Shown: in pieces, positions 27,310 to 36,065 of the stretch
Layout: each line of letters opens with the position of its first letter
How positions within the stretch are numbered: position 1 is the stretch's first letter
Source of the DNA: CAWEDP01 sp963807925
GTDB lineage: Bacteria > Acidobacteriota > Vicinamibacteria > Vicinamibacterales > CAVVIG01
Assembly (NCBI GenBank): GCA_963807925.1
Contig: CAWEDP010000002.1
Coordinates: 2,790,001 to 2,854,000 of the forward strand
Length of the DNA stretch: 64,000 nt
Direction of reading: 5' to 3'
The notes under the pieces: generated by a model
Databases searched by the model: none
What the model saw: the letters and a program-made list of their open reading frames with translations, nothing else
What the model was told of the DNA's origin: nothing
Program-made: the position numbers and the translations under genes

Positions 27310-28178
27310 CCTGGTGCGGGGGGGCGAATCTTCCGTTCGAGCAGCGCCGCCGATCGCTCCGCGAGCTCGCGTACCAGCAACCCGAACTTCGGATGCGACG
27401 CCTGCAGATCGATCGGGATCTGCTGCCGCCGCAGCTCTTCGGACGTCGACGGCCCGATCGATCCGACGACCGCGCGCGACAGGCCGCCGCGCACGGCGTC
27501 TTCCAGGTTCATCTGCCGCACAATCTGCCACAGGTGCGCGACCTGGACGCCGGTCGTGAAGACGACGACATCGACCCGCGACGCGGCCAGCGCGCGCACC
27601 GCCTCCTGCAGCGGCGCGAGGTCCTCAGGCAGCGACCAGCGGTACACCGGAACGCGGATCACGTGTGCACCGCGCGCGGCCAGCCCCTCGAGCAGCTTGG
27701 GATTCGCCACGCCGTACTCCTGAACGGCCACGCGCGCACCCCGCAACGGCGCCTCGCTGGCGCGCGCGTCGAGCGCCGCCAGAGTTTCTCTCCACGTATT
27801 CGGCTCGGGGACGGCAATCCAGATGGGGACCTGCAGTTCCCGCAGGACGGCCAGCGGCTTCGGCCCGCGGGCCACGATGCGCGTCCGCGCGAGCGCCTCG
27901 ACGAACGCGCTGCGCGACTGCAGGCCTTCGACAACGTTGAGGAGCGCGCGCGTGCCGACGCCGGTCAGGAAGATCGTCACGTCGATCTGGCCGCGCTGGA
28001 GCGCGGCGGCGAACTCGATCGCTTCGGTGTTCGACTCGATCGGCACTTCGCGCAGCGCGGGCGCCATGAGCGGCGTGCCGCCGTAGGTCGCGATCAGCGC
28101 CGCGACTTCCGTCGCGCGCCGGCTCTCCAGCGCGAGGACGCGCAATCCGCCGAAATCGGCCGGGCGACGGGCGTTCAT
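27306..28178 (-). CDS. hemD: Uroporphyrinogen-III synthase
   Basis: This enzyme cyclises hydroxymethylbilane with inversion of ring D to give uroporphyrinogen III for heme and cobalamin. HemD sequences are poorly conserved. The 290-residue protein shows the bilobal pattern: LRVLALESRRATEVAALIATYGG at the start, DVTIFLTGVGTRALLNVV in the first lobe, and VDVVVFTTGVQVAHL and SIGPSTSEELRR in the second. The DVVVFTTG and SIGP/T motifs match the HEM4 family. It converges on the cupin gene with overlapping stop codons and is divergent from the di-heme cytochrome gene. Confidence 0.85.
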   Translation of the reverse strand: MNARRPADFGGLRVLALESRRATEVAALIATYGGTPLMAPALREVPIESNTEAIEFAAALQRGQIDVTIFLTGVGTRALLNVVEGLQSRSAFVEALARTRIVARGPKPLAVLRELQVPIWIAVPEPNTWRETLAALDARASEAPLRGARVAVQEYGVANPKLLEGLAARGAHVIRVPVYRWSLPEDLAPLQEAVRALAASRVDVVVFTTGVQVAHLWQIVRQMNLEDAVRGGLSRAVVGSIGPSTSEELRRQQIPIDLQASHPKFGLLVRELAERSAALLERKIRPPAPG

Positions 28179-28276
28179 CCCTGCGATCGCTATTCTAGCG
28201 ACGGCCAGCCGCGGCGGCCGCAGGCTTTCGCCGGTGGCTCACACCGCGGATGTCGCCCGACGAAAGCCGTCCGCGC

Positions 28277-28282
28277 TAAGAT
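28277..28282 (+). promoter_or_regulatory. Predicted -10 element for the di-heme cytochrome gene
   Basis: TAAGAT is followed by 7 nt and then the ATG at 28290. There is no ribosome-binding sequence, consistent with a leaderless transcript. Confidence 0.4.
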
Positions 28283-28289
28283 CGTTGAC

Positions 28290-28763
28290 ATGAGGTTCGG
28301 AACGCCCCGCGTGTGGATCGGCGCAGCCATGATCGCCACCACGGCCGCGCTGTCGACTGCGGCGCAGGCCCCGGCCGAGCCCGACAAGGGCGAACAGCTG
28401 ATGAATGCCAGCTGCGCGAGCTGCCACGACCTGCGGCCCATTCAGACCGAGGCCCTCGACGCGGACGGATGGAAGTCCGTCGTCGCGACGATGGTGGACA
28501 AGGGCGCAGAGATCGGGGAGGCGGATGTGCCGGTGCTGGTGACCTATCTCGCCACCAATTTCGGCCCGTTGCCCGAGGGCGCCGGCAAGAAGATCCTGTT
28601 GAACACGTGCACGGTCTGCCATGACCTCCTGCGCGTCAAGCGGACGACGGCCACGCCTGAGGAATGGGAAGACACGCTCGGAGCGATGCTGAACGAGGGC
28701 GCCATGCTGTCGGACCAGGACTTCCCGGTCCTCCTGGCGTACCTGGCGAGGAACTTCAAGTAG
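28290..28763 (+). CDS. Exported di-heme c-type cytochrome-like protein
   Basis: This is a 157-residue protein with a signal peptide (WIGAAMIATTAALSTAAQA) and two CxxCH heme-attachment sites, CASCH (near residue 48) and CTVCH (near residue 112). The two halves are related to each other: each has a CxxCH followed by a W-containing helix (ADGWKSVVATMVDKGAEI and PEEWEDTLGAMLNEGAML) and then a D-x-P-VL--YLA-NF segment, so the gene looks like an internal duplication of a small cytochrome unit. A periplasmic electron carrier is inferred. The ATG at 28290 has a TAAGAT box 7 nt upstream. Confidence 0.85.
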   Translation: MRFGTPRVWIGAAMIATTAALSTAAQAPAEPDKGEQLMNASCASCHDLRPIQTEALDADGWKSVVATMVDKGAEIGEADVPVLVTYLATNFGPLPEGAGKKILLNTCTVCHDLLRVKRTTATPEEWEDTLGAMLNEGAMLSDQDFPVLLAYLARNFK

Positions 28764-28781
28764 CGCGGGCGCTGCCCTGCC

Positions 28782-30714
28782 CTACTGCCAGGTCCGCTCC
28801 TTGCAGATCTCGACGACGCAGATCGAATCGACCACGCGGTTGGGCGGCGGGACGGCCATGCCGCGCTCGGTCATCAGCTTCCGAATGAGCGCCGCGGTGT
28901 CGGGGTGGTTCACCGCGGACTGGACGCCAACCCGCACCAGGCCGTCGGCGTAGTCCAGCGCCTGCCACGTGTGACCGGCGAGCAGCGAACCGATCTTGTC
29001 GGTGTCGCGGCTGCCGTTGTCCCGTTGATCGAGGCGTGCGCCATGATCGACAAGCAGCTGCACGACGTCGCTCCGCCCCTTGAGCGCCGCGCCCATCAGC
29101 GGTGTGCGGCCGTCCTTGTTGGCCCCGTTCGGATCCAGCCCGAGGTCGAGCAGCATCCTGACCGCCTCGAGATTCTCCTTCGCCGACCGCTCGTAGGTCA
29201 CGCCCTCCACCCAGCCGACGCCGGCGCAGGCTGTGAGCGCCGTATCGCCGTAGGCGGTGGCCACCTTGGGATCGGCCCCGTAGTCGACGAGCAGCTTCAT
29301 GAGTACCGGTGTCGCTCGACTGGGCGGCCCGCACGAACGGCGTGGCGCCGTCCTCGAAGAACCACTGCATCGTGAAGATCGTGCGCGTCAGCGTGTTGTC
29401 TTTCGCGCGGGCGTTCGGATTGGCGCCATGGTCGAGCAACAGCTTGATGAGCTCGAGGTGATCCAGATCCGGCTTGGGCACCGGGTAGTCGCCGCCTTCG
29501 ATGTTGCGGTTGTCGGTCGCGAGGTACAGCGGCGTCCAGCCGCCCCTGTTGGCCCGGTTGACGTCGGCGCCCCAGTCGATGAGGACCGATGCCAGCTTGT
29601 AGTGCCGGTTGTTGGTGGCCGTCAGGAGCGGCGTCCATCCATACAGCGTCTGCTGATTGACGTCCGCGCCCGCCTCCAGCAGCTCCTCTGCCGACCGGAT
29701 GTCGCCTTCTCTCGCCGCCAGGACGAGCGCCGTCAACCCGCCGCTCTCGCTGCCAACCAGACCGGCGACGACGGTCTCCGAGTCGTCTTCGTCTTCACCG
29801 GCTGAAGCCGCTGCGGCTGCGGCTGCGGCGCCGCGGCCTGCGCCCTGCCCCGGTCCCCGGCCGCGTCCCTGCGGCGCACCCGCGGCCGCCGCGCCCGGGC
29901 CCGCGCCTCGAGGTCCTGCGGGAGCGCCGGCCTGAGGGGCGCCGCCGGCGGGCGGTCCGCCGGGCACTCCGGCCGCGTTGTTCCCCAATCCACGCACGCC
30001 GCCGAGGGCGCGACCCTGCTGCGCCTCGAAGGCGAGCTGCTCTTCGTAGGTGCGGCCCGCGGCCGCGGCCGCGGCGTACCGCTTGGCAGCCGCCTGCACC
30101 GCGGTCGTGTTGACCCGGTTCGCGAAGTACACCCGCGGAAGTCCGGCCGGGCCCGACCGAGCGCTGAGGTCGGCACCGCTCTCGACGAGCGCCTTGATCG
30201 CCTCGGGATGCCGCTGATCGGCGGCCCACATGAGCGCCGTCGTCCCGCGTAGCCGCTCCTTCGCGTTGACGTCCACGCCCGCCTTGACGAGCCGGTAGAT
30301 GGTTTCGGGCTGGCCGTTGCGTGCGGCGATCATCAGCATCGTCTCGCCGTTCGGGCCGAGACGCTTCGGATCGGCGCCCGCCTGAATCAGCTTGTCGACC
30401 ATCGACACGTCACCGTAGAGACACGCCATTTCGAGCGGCGTCACCCCTTCGCGGTTCGGCACGTCGACCTTGGCGCCCGCCTTGATGAGCATGTCGGCGG
30501 CGTCGAGATCGTCGCGATAGACCGCCCAGTGCATCGCCGTCGCGCCGTCGACCTGCGGGAGGTCCACGTCGGCCTTCTTCTGCAGCAGCGATCGGAGGAC
30601 TGCCCGGTCGCCTTTCATCGCCGCGTCGGCGACATCGCTCCTGCCGGCGGCCCGTACGCCCGCCGTCGCCACCGCGGCCACTGCTATGGTCGTCACGAAC
30701 AGACGCGTCTTCAT
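28782..30714 (-). CDS. Exported ankyrin-repeat protein, apparent frameshift
   Basis: This is an exported protein of about 643 residues after correction. A signal peptide (MKTRLFVTTIAVAAVATAGVRA) precedes ankyrin repeats at roughly residues 25-185 (for example DGATAMHWAVYRDDLDAADM and EGVTPLEMACLYGDVSMVDKL). A Gly/Ala/Arg/Pro low-complexity spacer covers about residues 241-305, and more repeats follow. After ATPFVRAAQSSDT the frame changes near 29295-29312. The continuing repeats (LMKLLVDYGADPKVATAYGD, then DGRTPLMGAALKGRSDVVQL) are read in the next frame to the stop at 28782. Joining the frames gives an unbroken ankyrin array, so the shift is probably an indel. It is last in a cluster with DUF1592 and DUF1552 genes and is probably a periplasmic binding partner. 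Confidence 0.82.
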
Positions 30715-30751
30715 GATGTCTCGTGCTGTGAAGGACCGGACCGCCTCCGGC

Positions 30752-32155
30752 TCACAGCTTTTCCAGCCGCCCGGTGCTGTCGCCCTGCTGATCCTTGTGG
30801 ATGCCGTACATCTCCAGCACGTTGAGGAGCAGGTTGCCCGTCGTCACCGTCTTGCGCTCGAAGGGAATGTGGCGATTGCCTTTGAGCTGACCGTTGGCGC
30901 CTCCGATGAGGATGTGCGGCACGTCGTAGTGCTGGTGCTGGTTCGAGTTCCCCATGTTCGTGCCGTACATGATCAGCGAGTGATCCAGCAGCGTGCCGTC
31001 GCCGTCGGGAATCGATCGCAGCTTCTGGGCGAAGTACGCGAGCGTCGAGACGTGGTAGCGGTTCAGATCGGCGTACCGCCGGATCTGGATCGGATCGTCC
31101 TGGTGATGCGATCCGCCGTGAAACCCGACGCTCGTGCCGCCCTGGGGGAACAGCGGCCCCTTCGGAAACGGATAGCTGCGCCCGGTGAGATCGCGCGCCC
31201 CGAGCAGCGTCGCCACGCGGGTGATGTCGGCGCGAAACGCCAGCGCCGTGAGATCCACGTGGAGCTTGATGTGCTCGTCGAACTGCTCGGGAATTCCGGG
31301 CGGCAGATCCATCACCGGCACGTCGTTGGACGCCTTCGCGGCGAGCTGCAGACGACGCTCAATCTCGCGGATCTCGTCGGTGTACTGCGCGACGGTGCGG
31401 CGATCGCCGGCGCCGAGGGTCTTGCGCAGGCTGCCAAGCTCGCCCAGCACCGAATCGAGGATGCTGCGGTTCTCGCGCAGCCGCGTCGCGCGCACCTCGG
31501 GCGTGCTGCCGCTGCCGAACAGCCGCTCGAAGACGACCTGGGGATTGAGCTCCATCGGGAGCGGACTGGTACGCAGCGTCTTCTCGTTCGCGGGCGTCGG
31601 CAGCTCGATCCACGAAATCGAGTTGGTGTACGAGCAGCTGTAGCCCTCGCCGCAGTTGCTGGAGCTCGAATTGGGATCCTCGACCGCGAGCTGGAGCGAC
31701 GGCAACAGCGTCTCCTGCCCGATCTTCATCGCGATCTGCTGATCGACGGTGGCGCTGCCGGTTGTCGCGTCGGATCCGGCGGTCTTGCGCGGTTTGATGG
31801 CCGTCAGATAGGCGGCCGCCACCCAGTGGTCCGAGCCGGTCGTCCCTTCAGGCGGTTCGGCCGACTTCGACCAGAGCCCGCTCAGCACCACCGTCTGGTC
31901 CTTCACGCTCTCCAGCGACTCCAGAATATACGGAAGCTTCGCGGGGAGCGGCCCCTCAGCCTGGGGGACCCAGTACCCGGGCGCCATCCCGTGCGGATAG
32001 AACATGCCGACGAACCGGCTCTTCGGGGCCGCGCCGGTCTGGGCGAGCAGCGTCCGGGCCGGGATCATGGCGTCGAGCAGCGGCAGCGCCAGCGTGACTC
32101 CCGCACCATGGAGAAACCTGCGGCGTGGGATCTGCTTCTTGGCGATGAAAGACAT
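30752..32155 (-). CDS. DUF1552 protein with Tat-like signal
   Basis: This 467-residue exported protein starts MSFIAKKQIPRRRFLHGAGVTLALPLL. The R-R-R-F-L sequence is a twin-arginine signal, implying export in folded form. The mature part (FVGMFYPHGMAPGYWVPQ, TVVLSGLWSKSA, SATVDQQIAMKIG, and the C-terminal HHQDDPIQIRRYADLNRYHV, MYGTNMGNSN, HYDVPHILIGG) matches the DUF1552 family of Planctomycetes and Acidobacteriota, which has an alkaline-phosphatase-like look with conserved His and Asp. Enzymatic role is undetermined. The ATG follows the DUF1592 gene stop after 2 nt, so the two are co-translated. The ankyrin gene follows after 37 bp. Confidence 0.88.
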   Translation of the reverse strand: MSFIAKKQIPRRRFLHGAGVTLALPLLDAMIPARTLLAQTGAAPKSRFVGMFYPHGMAPGYWVPQAEGPLPAKLPYILESLESVKDQTVVLSGLWSKSAEPPEGTTGSDHWVAAAYLTAIKPRKTAGSDATTGSATVDQQIAMKIGQETLLPSLQLAVEDPNSSSSNCGEGYSCSYTNSISWIELPTPANEKTLRTSPLPMELNPQVVFERLFGSGSTPEVRATRLRENRSILDSVLGELGSLRKTLGAGDRRTVAQYTDEIREIERRLQLAAKASNDVPVMDLPPGIPEQFDEHIKLHVDLTALAFRADITRVATLLGARDLTGRSYPFPKGPLFPQGGTSVGFHGGSHHQDDPIQIRRYADLNRYHVSTLAYFAQKLRSIPDGDGTLLDHSLIMYGTNMGNSNQHQHYDVPHILIGGANGQLKGNRHIPFERKTVTTGNLLLNVLEMYGIHKDQQGDSTGRLEKL

Positions 32156-32157
32156 GA

Positions 32158-34938
32158 TTAATTCGCCCCTTTCTTGCTGTCCTGGGCCGAGGCGACCGGC
32201 ACGGTGTTCTGGACCTTGCTGGCGGGAGCGGCCGACGGAACGTCCTCGATCTTCATATTCATCTGGAACGGCCTGCTCTTGACGACACCGAGCACGAGCG
32301 CCGAGAACCGGTTGCCGTTCTTCGCGGCATCGCGAGCCAGCGAGCGCACGAGCGGCATGTCCTGATACTCGACGCCGCGGCCGAGACCGTAGGTCAGCAG
32401 CTTCTCCGCCACCACCTGGACGAACTGATCGGAGTAGCCGAGCAGCCACTGCCGCAGCCCTGCAGGGCCGTCGATCTTGGTCCCGTCGAACACCTGGGAG
32501 CTGGCATCGATCGGCTGGTCCTCGTCGGTGGTGCGCCACAGCGCGATGCCGTCGAAGTTCTCGAGCGAGAAGCCGATCGGGTCCATCATGCTGTGACACT
32601 GGATGCAGTCGGCGCGCACCCGGTGATCCAGCATCTTCTTCCGCATCGTCGGCTCTTTGGCGTTGCCGGTGGCATCGACCTGGCGCGGCGGAAGCGGTGG
32701 CACGTCGGGCGGCGGCGACGGCGGGCCCATGCCGAGAATGTTCGCCATCACCCACTTGCCGCGCGTCACCGGCGAGGTCCGCTCGGGCTTCGAGGTGACG
32801 GTCAGAAACGCGCCCTTGCCCAGAAGGCCGCGCCGCAGATCCATGTCGGGCCCGAGCTGCACGCGGCGGAACTGGCTGCCGTACACGTGCGGAATGCCGT
32901 AGTGCTTCGCCAGCCGCTCGTTGACGAACGTGTAGTCGGCCGTCAGCAGATCGACGACGTTACGATCCTCGCGCACGATGCTGTCGAAGAGAAGCTCGAC
33001 CTCCCGACGCATCGCCTGACGGAGCGGATCGTCGAAGTCCGGATAGATCATCGGCAGCGGGCCGGCAGCCTGCATGCCGCGGAGGTCGAGCCACTGGCCC
33101 GCGAAGTTCACGGCCAGCGCCTCCGCCTTCGGATCCTTCAGCATCCGCCGGACCTGCTTCTCGAGAACGGCCGGATCCTTCAACCGCCCCTGACTGGCCA
33201 CCGTCAGCAGCTCGTCGTCGGGGATGCTGCTCCAGAGGAAGAACGAGAGCCGCGACGCGAGATCGAGGTCGCTCAACCGATAGGCCTGGGCCGATGCGGC
33301 CGTCGCCGGCTCGGCTTCGATGCGATAGATGAATCTGGGCGACGCCAGGATGCGCGCCAGCACGGCCTCGATGCCGTCGTCGAAGGATCCCTCTTTACGC
33401 CCGGCCTGGTAGAAGTCCATCAACATGGTGACGTCGGCGGTCGAGGCGGGACGCCGGTAGGCGTGCGTCACGAGGTTCGCGACAATCTTCCGGGCGCAGG
33501 CGGTTTCGCCAACCGGTGCGGCGCCTTTGGCAGCCTGAGCCGACGGCGTGCAGACGAAGATCTTCCGGCGGCTCGGCGAGTCCTTGGCCGCTTCCGCGTC
33601 GAACGGCCCCTCGATGCGCACCGTGCCGACGTGCGGGAAGAACGTGAATCCGGGCGTCGGGCCGGTCTGCAGCGTGTCGCGCAGGAAATGCTGATCGAGG
33701 TCGAGCAGCGGCGCCAGATTGGTCTGCAGGAACGTCACGCCGACCTGGTGCGGGCCCGCCGTCGTCTTGACGTGGACGATCATCTTCGGGGTCTGGAAAC
33801 GCGCCGCGAATCCCCCGGGGGCCGCCGGAGCGCCCGCGCCTGGTGCCCCGCGGCCGCGACCGTTCGGGCCCGCCACCGCGCCGCCCGCGCCCGTGCCCGC
33901 GCCCCGTCCCGCCGGTGCGGCTTGCGCCGCCGGGCCAGCGCCTGTGCCGCGCCCGCGTCCGCCGCGGCCATTGGCGCCGCCGCAGTTGGCCTGCGCCTGA
34001 CCGAATCGGCCGCCGCCCTGCCAGTCCAGCAGCTCGAGCCGCTCCCCGTCGAGCATCACCTCGAGCTTCTCGCACGGCACCGATCCAAACCCGGTCGGCG
34101 ACATGTTGTCGCCAAAGATCGGCGTCACCGTAACCGTATACTCGCCGTCGGACGGGAATACGTGATTGACCAGCATGCCCCCGCGCGTGCCGAAGGGGAG
34201 TCCTTCGATGTGGTAGTCCTGCGAGGTGTCTTCCGGCGTCCGATACACGACGAGCGTCGGCGGGGCCGCCTCGCCGATTGCGAGACGACTGATCTTGCCC
34301 GCCGCCGACACGTACGCTTCGACCAGGGTGGACGAGATCCCCAGCGCGCCGGCAATGTTGTCGAATCCGTGGGTCGAATCGTCATTCGGCAGGTACTTCG
34401 CGGGATCGATGTCGAGGTTCAGCAGATCGCGAACGGCGTTCGCGTATTCGGTTCTGTTCAGACGATGCAGGCCGGGCGGCGGCGCGTACACCGTCGAGGT
34501 GCGATCGAGCTCGGCCTCGAGCCACGACACCATCGACTTGTAGGTGGCCGGCTCGGGGCGGCGAACCCCGGCGGGCGGCATCATGCCGGCTCGCAGCTTC
34601 CGGACGACGGTCTCCCAGGTGGCGGCCTGATCGTGGACCTTCGCCGTGTCGACGTTGTCGAGCGTGAGCTTCTTGGACGCATCCGCGGCCTGTCCCGTCC
34701 CGGTCCTGGCACGCTGGTTGTGGCAGCCGACGCAGTACCGGTTCAGCAGCGCCCGCTCGTCGCCGGCAGAGGAGACAACCTGCGGGAGGGCATTCGCCTG
34801 AGGGGTGGCAGGAGCAGGTCGCGGCTGAGCAGGCGCGGACGACGCACCGGGCGACTGGGGGGCCGCCGCCTGCCCGTAACTGATAAGAGCAGCTGCCATT
34901 AAGGCGCTACACCCGATCACCAAGAACCCGTGTTTCAT
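32158..34938 (-). CDS. DUF1592-type exported cytochrome c protein (DUF1587/1592/1588/1585)
   Basis: This is a 926-residue exported protein with signal peptide MKHGFLVIGCSALMAAALISYG. After a Pro/Ala linker it has a planctomycete-type cytochrome heme site CVGCH near residue 68. Next come the DUF1587 region (HRLNRTEYANAVRDLLNLDI), DUF1595/1592 regions (DLDLASRLSFFLWSSIPDDEL), DUF1588 with a second CxxCH-like site (DCIQCHSMMDPIGFSLENFD) and C-terminal DUF1585 (GLGRGVEYQD). A Gly/Ala/Arg-rich insert lies at about residues 316-376. The partner DUF1552 gene starts 2 nt after its stop. The family occurs in strains that degrade complex polysaccharides, but the reaction is not known. The ATG at 34938 is chosen because it begins the signal peptide; upstream in-frame sequence is not conserved-looking. 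Confidence 0.9.
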   Translation of the reverse strand: MKHGFLVIGCSALMAAALISYGQAAAPQSPGASSAPAQPRPAPATPQANALPQVVSSAGDERALLNRYCVGCHNQRARTGTGQAADASKKLTLDNVDTAKVHDQAATWETVVRKLRAGMMPPAGVRRPEPATYKSMVSWLEAELDRTSTVYAPPPGLHRLNRTEYANAVRDLLNLDIDPAKYLPNDDSTHGFDNIAGALGISSTLVEAYVSAAGKISRLAIGEAAPPTLVVYRTPEDTSQDYHIEGLPFGTRGGMLVNHVFPSDGEYTVTVTPIFGDNMSPTGFGSVPCEKLEVMLDGERLELLDWQGGGRFGQAQANCGGANGRGGRGRGTGAGPAAQAAPAGRGAGTGAGGAVAGPNGRGRGAPGAGAPAAPGGFAARFQTPKMIVHVKTTAGPHQVGVTFLQTNLAPLLDLDQHFLRDTLQTGPTPGFTFFPHVGTVRIEGPFDAEAAKDSPSRRKIFVCTPSAQAAKGAAPVGETACARKIVANLVTHAYRRPASTADVTMLMDFYQAGRKEGSFDDGIEAVLARILASPRFIYRIEAEPATAASAQAYRLSDLDLASRLSFFLWSSIPDDELLTVASQGRLKDPAVLEKQVRRMLKDPKAEALAVNFAGQWLDLRGMQAAGPLPMIYPDFDDPLRQAMRREVELLFDSIVREDRNVVDLLTADYTFVNERLAKHYGIPHVYGSQFRRVQLGPDMDLRRGLLGKGAFLTVTSKPERTSPVTRGKWVMANILGMGPPSPPPDVPPLPPRQVDATGNAKEPTMRKKMLDHRVRADCIQCHSMMDPIGFSLENFDGIALWRTTDEDQPIDASSQVFDGTKIDGPAGLRQWLLGYSDQFVQVVAEKLLTYGLGRGVEYQDMPLVRSLARDAAKNGNRFSALVLGVVKSRPFQMNMKIEDVPSAAPASKVQNTVPVASAQDSKKGAN

Positions 34939-35057
34939 GAATGCTCCGCACGGACGGGAGGCCAGACCGGTGGCGACGAACGAAGTACTAGATGTTACAA
35001 CAAAGCGGCCGCAGGGCGCGACGAAGAACCGGCGAAGACGCCACGGGACAGACGCGC

Positions 35058-36065
35058 CTACCTGGTCAGCTCGTTCCGCACCATCGTCGCGCCCTCGACC
35101 ATTGCGCAGAGCTTGCTGAACGCGATGTCGCGCGGCAGGTGCACGCACCCGCAATCCGGATTCACGAGCAGCCGCTCCGCCGGCAGCACGTCGAGCGCGC
35201 GGCGGATGCGATCGGCGACGAACCCGGCGGACTCCACGTCCTGCGTCTTCACGTCGACGACGCCGAGCCCCAGGGAGAAGCGCGGATTGTACTCCTTGAA
35301 CAGATGCAGATCGTCGTCGCCGCGGCGGGCGAACTCGAGCGAAACGACGTCCACGTTCGCCTCGAGGATGCCGGGGAACAGGTACCGGTAGCTGCCCTCC
35401 CACGACGGCTTGCCGTATCGGTTGCCGTAGCAGATGTGCAGGTAGATCCGCGCGTCGACCGCATCGACCATGGCGTTGACCGCCCGAATCGCCCACGCAA
35501 GATCTTCCGGAAAGCCGGAGTAGTACGGCTCGTCGATCTGGATGTCGGTCGCGCCCGCACGCACCAGCTCGCGAAGCTCGGTGTTCAGCACGCGCGCGAG
35601 ATCCATCGCGAAGGCGTCCTCTGACGGATAGAAACGGTTCTGGATGCGCTTGACGAGCGTGTGCGGCCCCGACACCGCCACCTTGCCGCGACGGGTGGTG
35701 TTCCGGCCGAGAAAGCGCACCTCCTCGGCCAGACCGAGCGGCCCGGACGCCAGCTTCGATCGGACGACGCTATCGTAGAAGTCGTAGTAGAACCGCTTCG
35801 ACCCGAGGTCGATCTGCACAACGGGCAGCCGCTCGATGAAGTAGTCGATGATGTTGTCGCGCTGCAGCTCGCCGTCGCTGACAATATCGACGCCGGCGAC
35901 CTCCTGGTCCTTGATGGCCGCCTTGCGCACCGCATCGTGCATCTCGTCGAGATCGTGCCGGCTCACCTTGCGCGAGAGGTAGTCGTTCTTGGCGCGCTCG
36001 AGCCACGCGGGCATCGAGTAGCTGCCGATCACCGCCGTCGGAATCACGGGGAGCGTCGTCGTCAT
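35058..36065 (-). CDS. Cobalamin-independent methionine synthase-like protein (MetE C-terminal domain)
   Basis: This 335-residue protein corresponds only to the catalytic C-terminal barrel of MetE, which transfers a methyl group to a thiol through zinc. Features: PTAVIGSYSMPAWLERA at the start, DGELQRDNIIDYF, DIQIDEPYYSGFPED (conserved D-E-P), HICYGN with a His/Cys zinc ligand pair, and the C-terminal VNPDCGCVHLP with the further Cys ligand. It lacks the N-terminal folate domain of full MetE (about 750 residues). Stand-alone forms act as core methionine synthases or methyltransferases with unknown methyl donors. The ATG at 36065 overlaps the upstream methyltransferase stop (ATGA), so the two are translationally coupled. 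Confidence 0.82.
   Translation of the reverse strand: MTTTLPVIPTAVIGSYSMPAWLERAKNDYLSRKVSRHDLDEMHDAVRKAAIKDQEVAGVDIVSDGELQRDNIIDYFIERLPVVQIDLGSKRFYYDFYDSVVRSKLASGPLGLAEEVRFLGRNTTRRGKVAVSGPHTLVKRIQNRFYPSEDAFAMDLARVLNTELRELVRAGATDIQIDEPYYSGFPEDLAWAIRAVNAMVDAVDARIYLHICYGNRYGKPSWEGSYRYLFPGILEANVDVVSLEFARRGDDDLHLFKEYNPRFSLGLGVVDVKTQDVESAGFVADRIRRALDVLPAERLLVNPDCGCVHLPRDIAFSKLCAMVEGATMVRNELTR

Noticed and set aside
29300..30714. Treating the ankyrin protein's first-frame continuation (to 28756) as a genuine C-terminus
   Set aside because: The continuation loses the ankyrin pattern while the other frame restores it.
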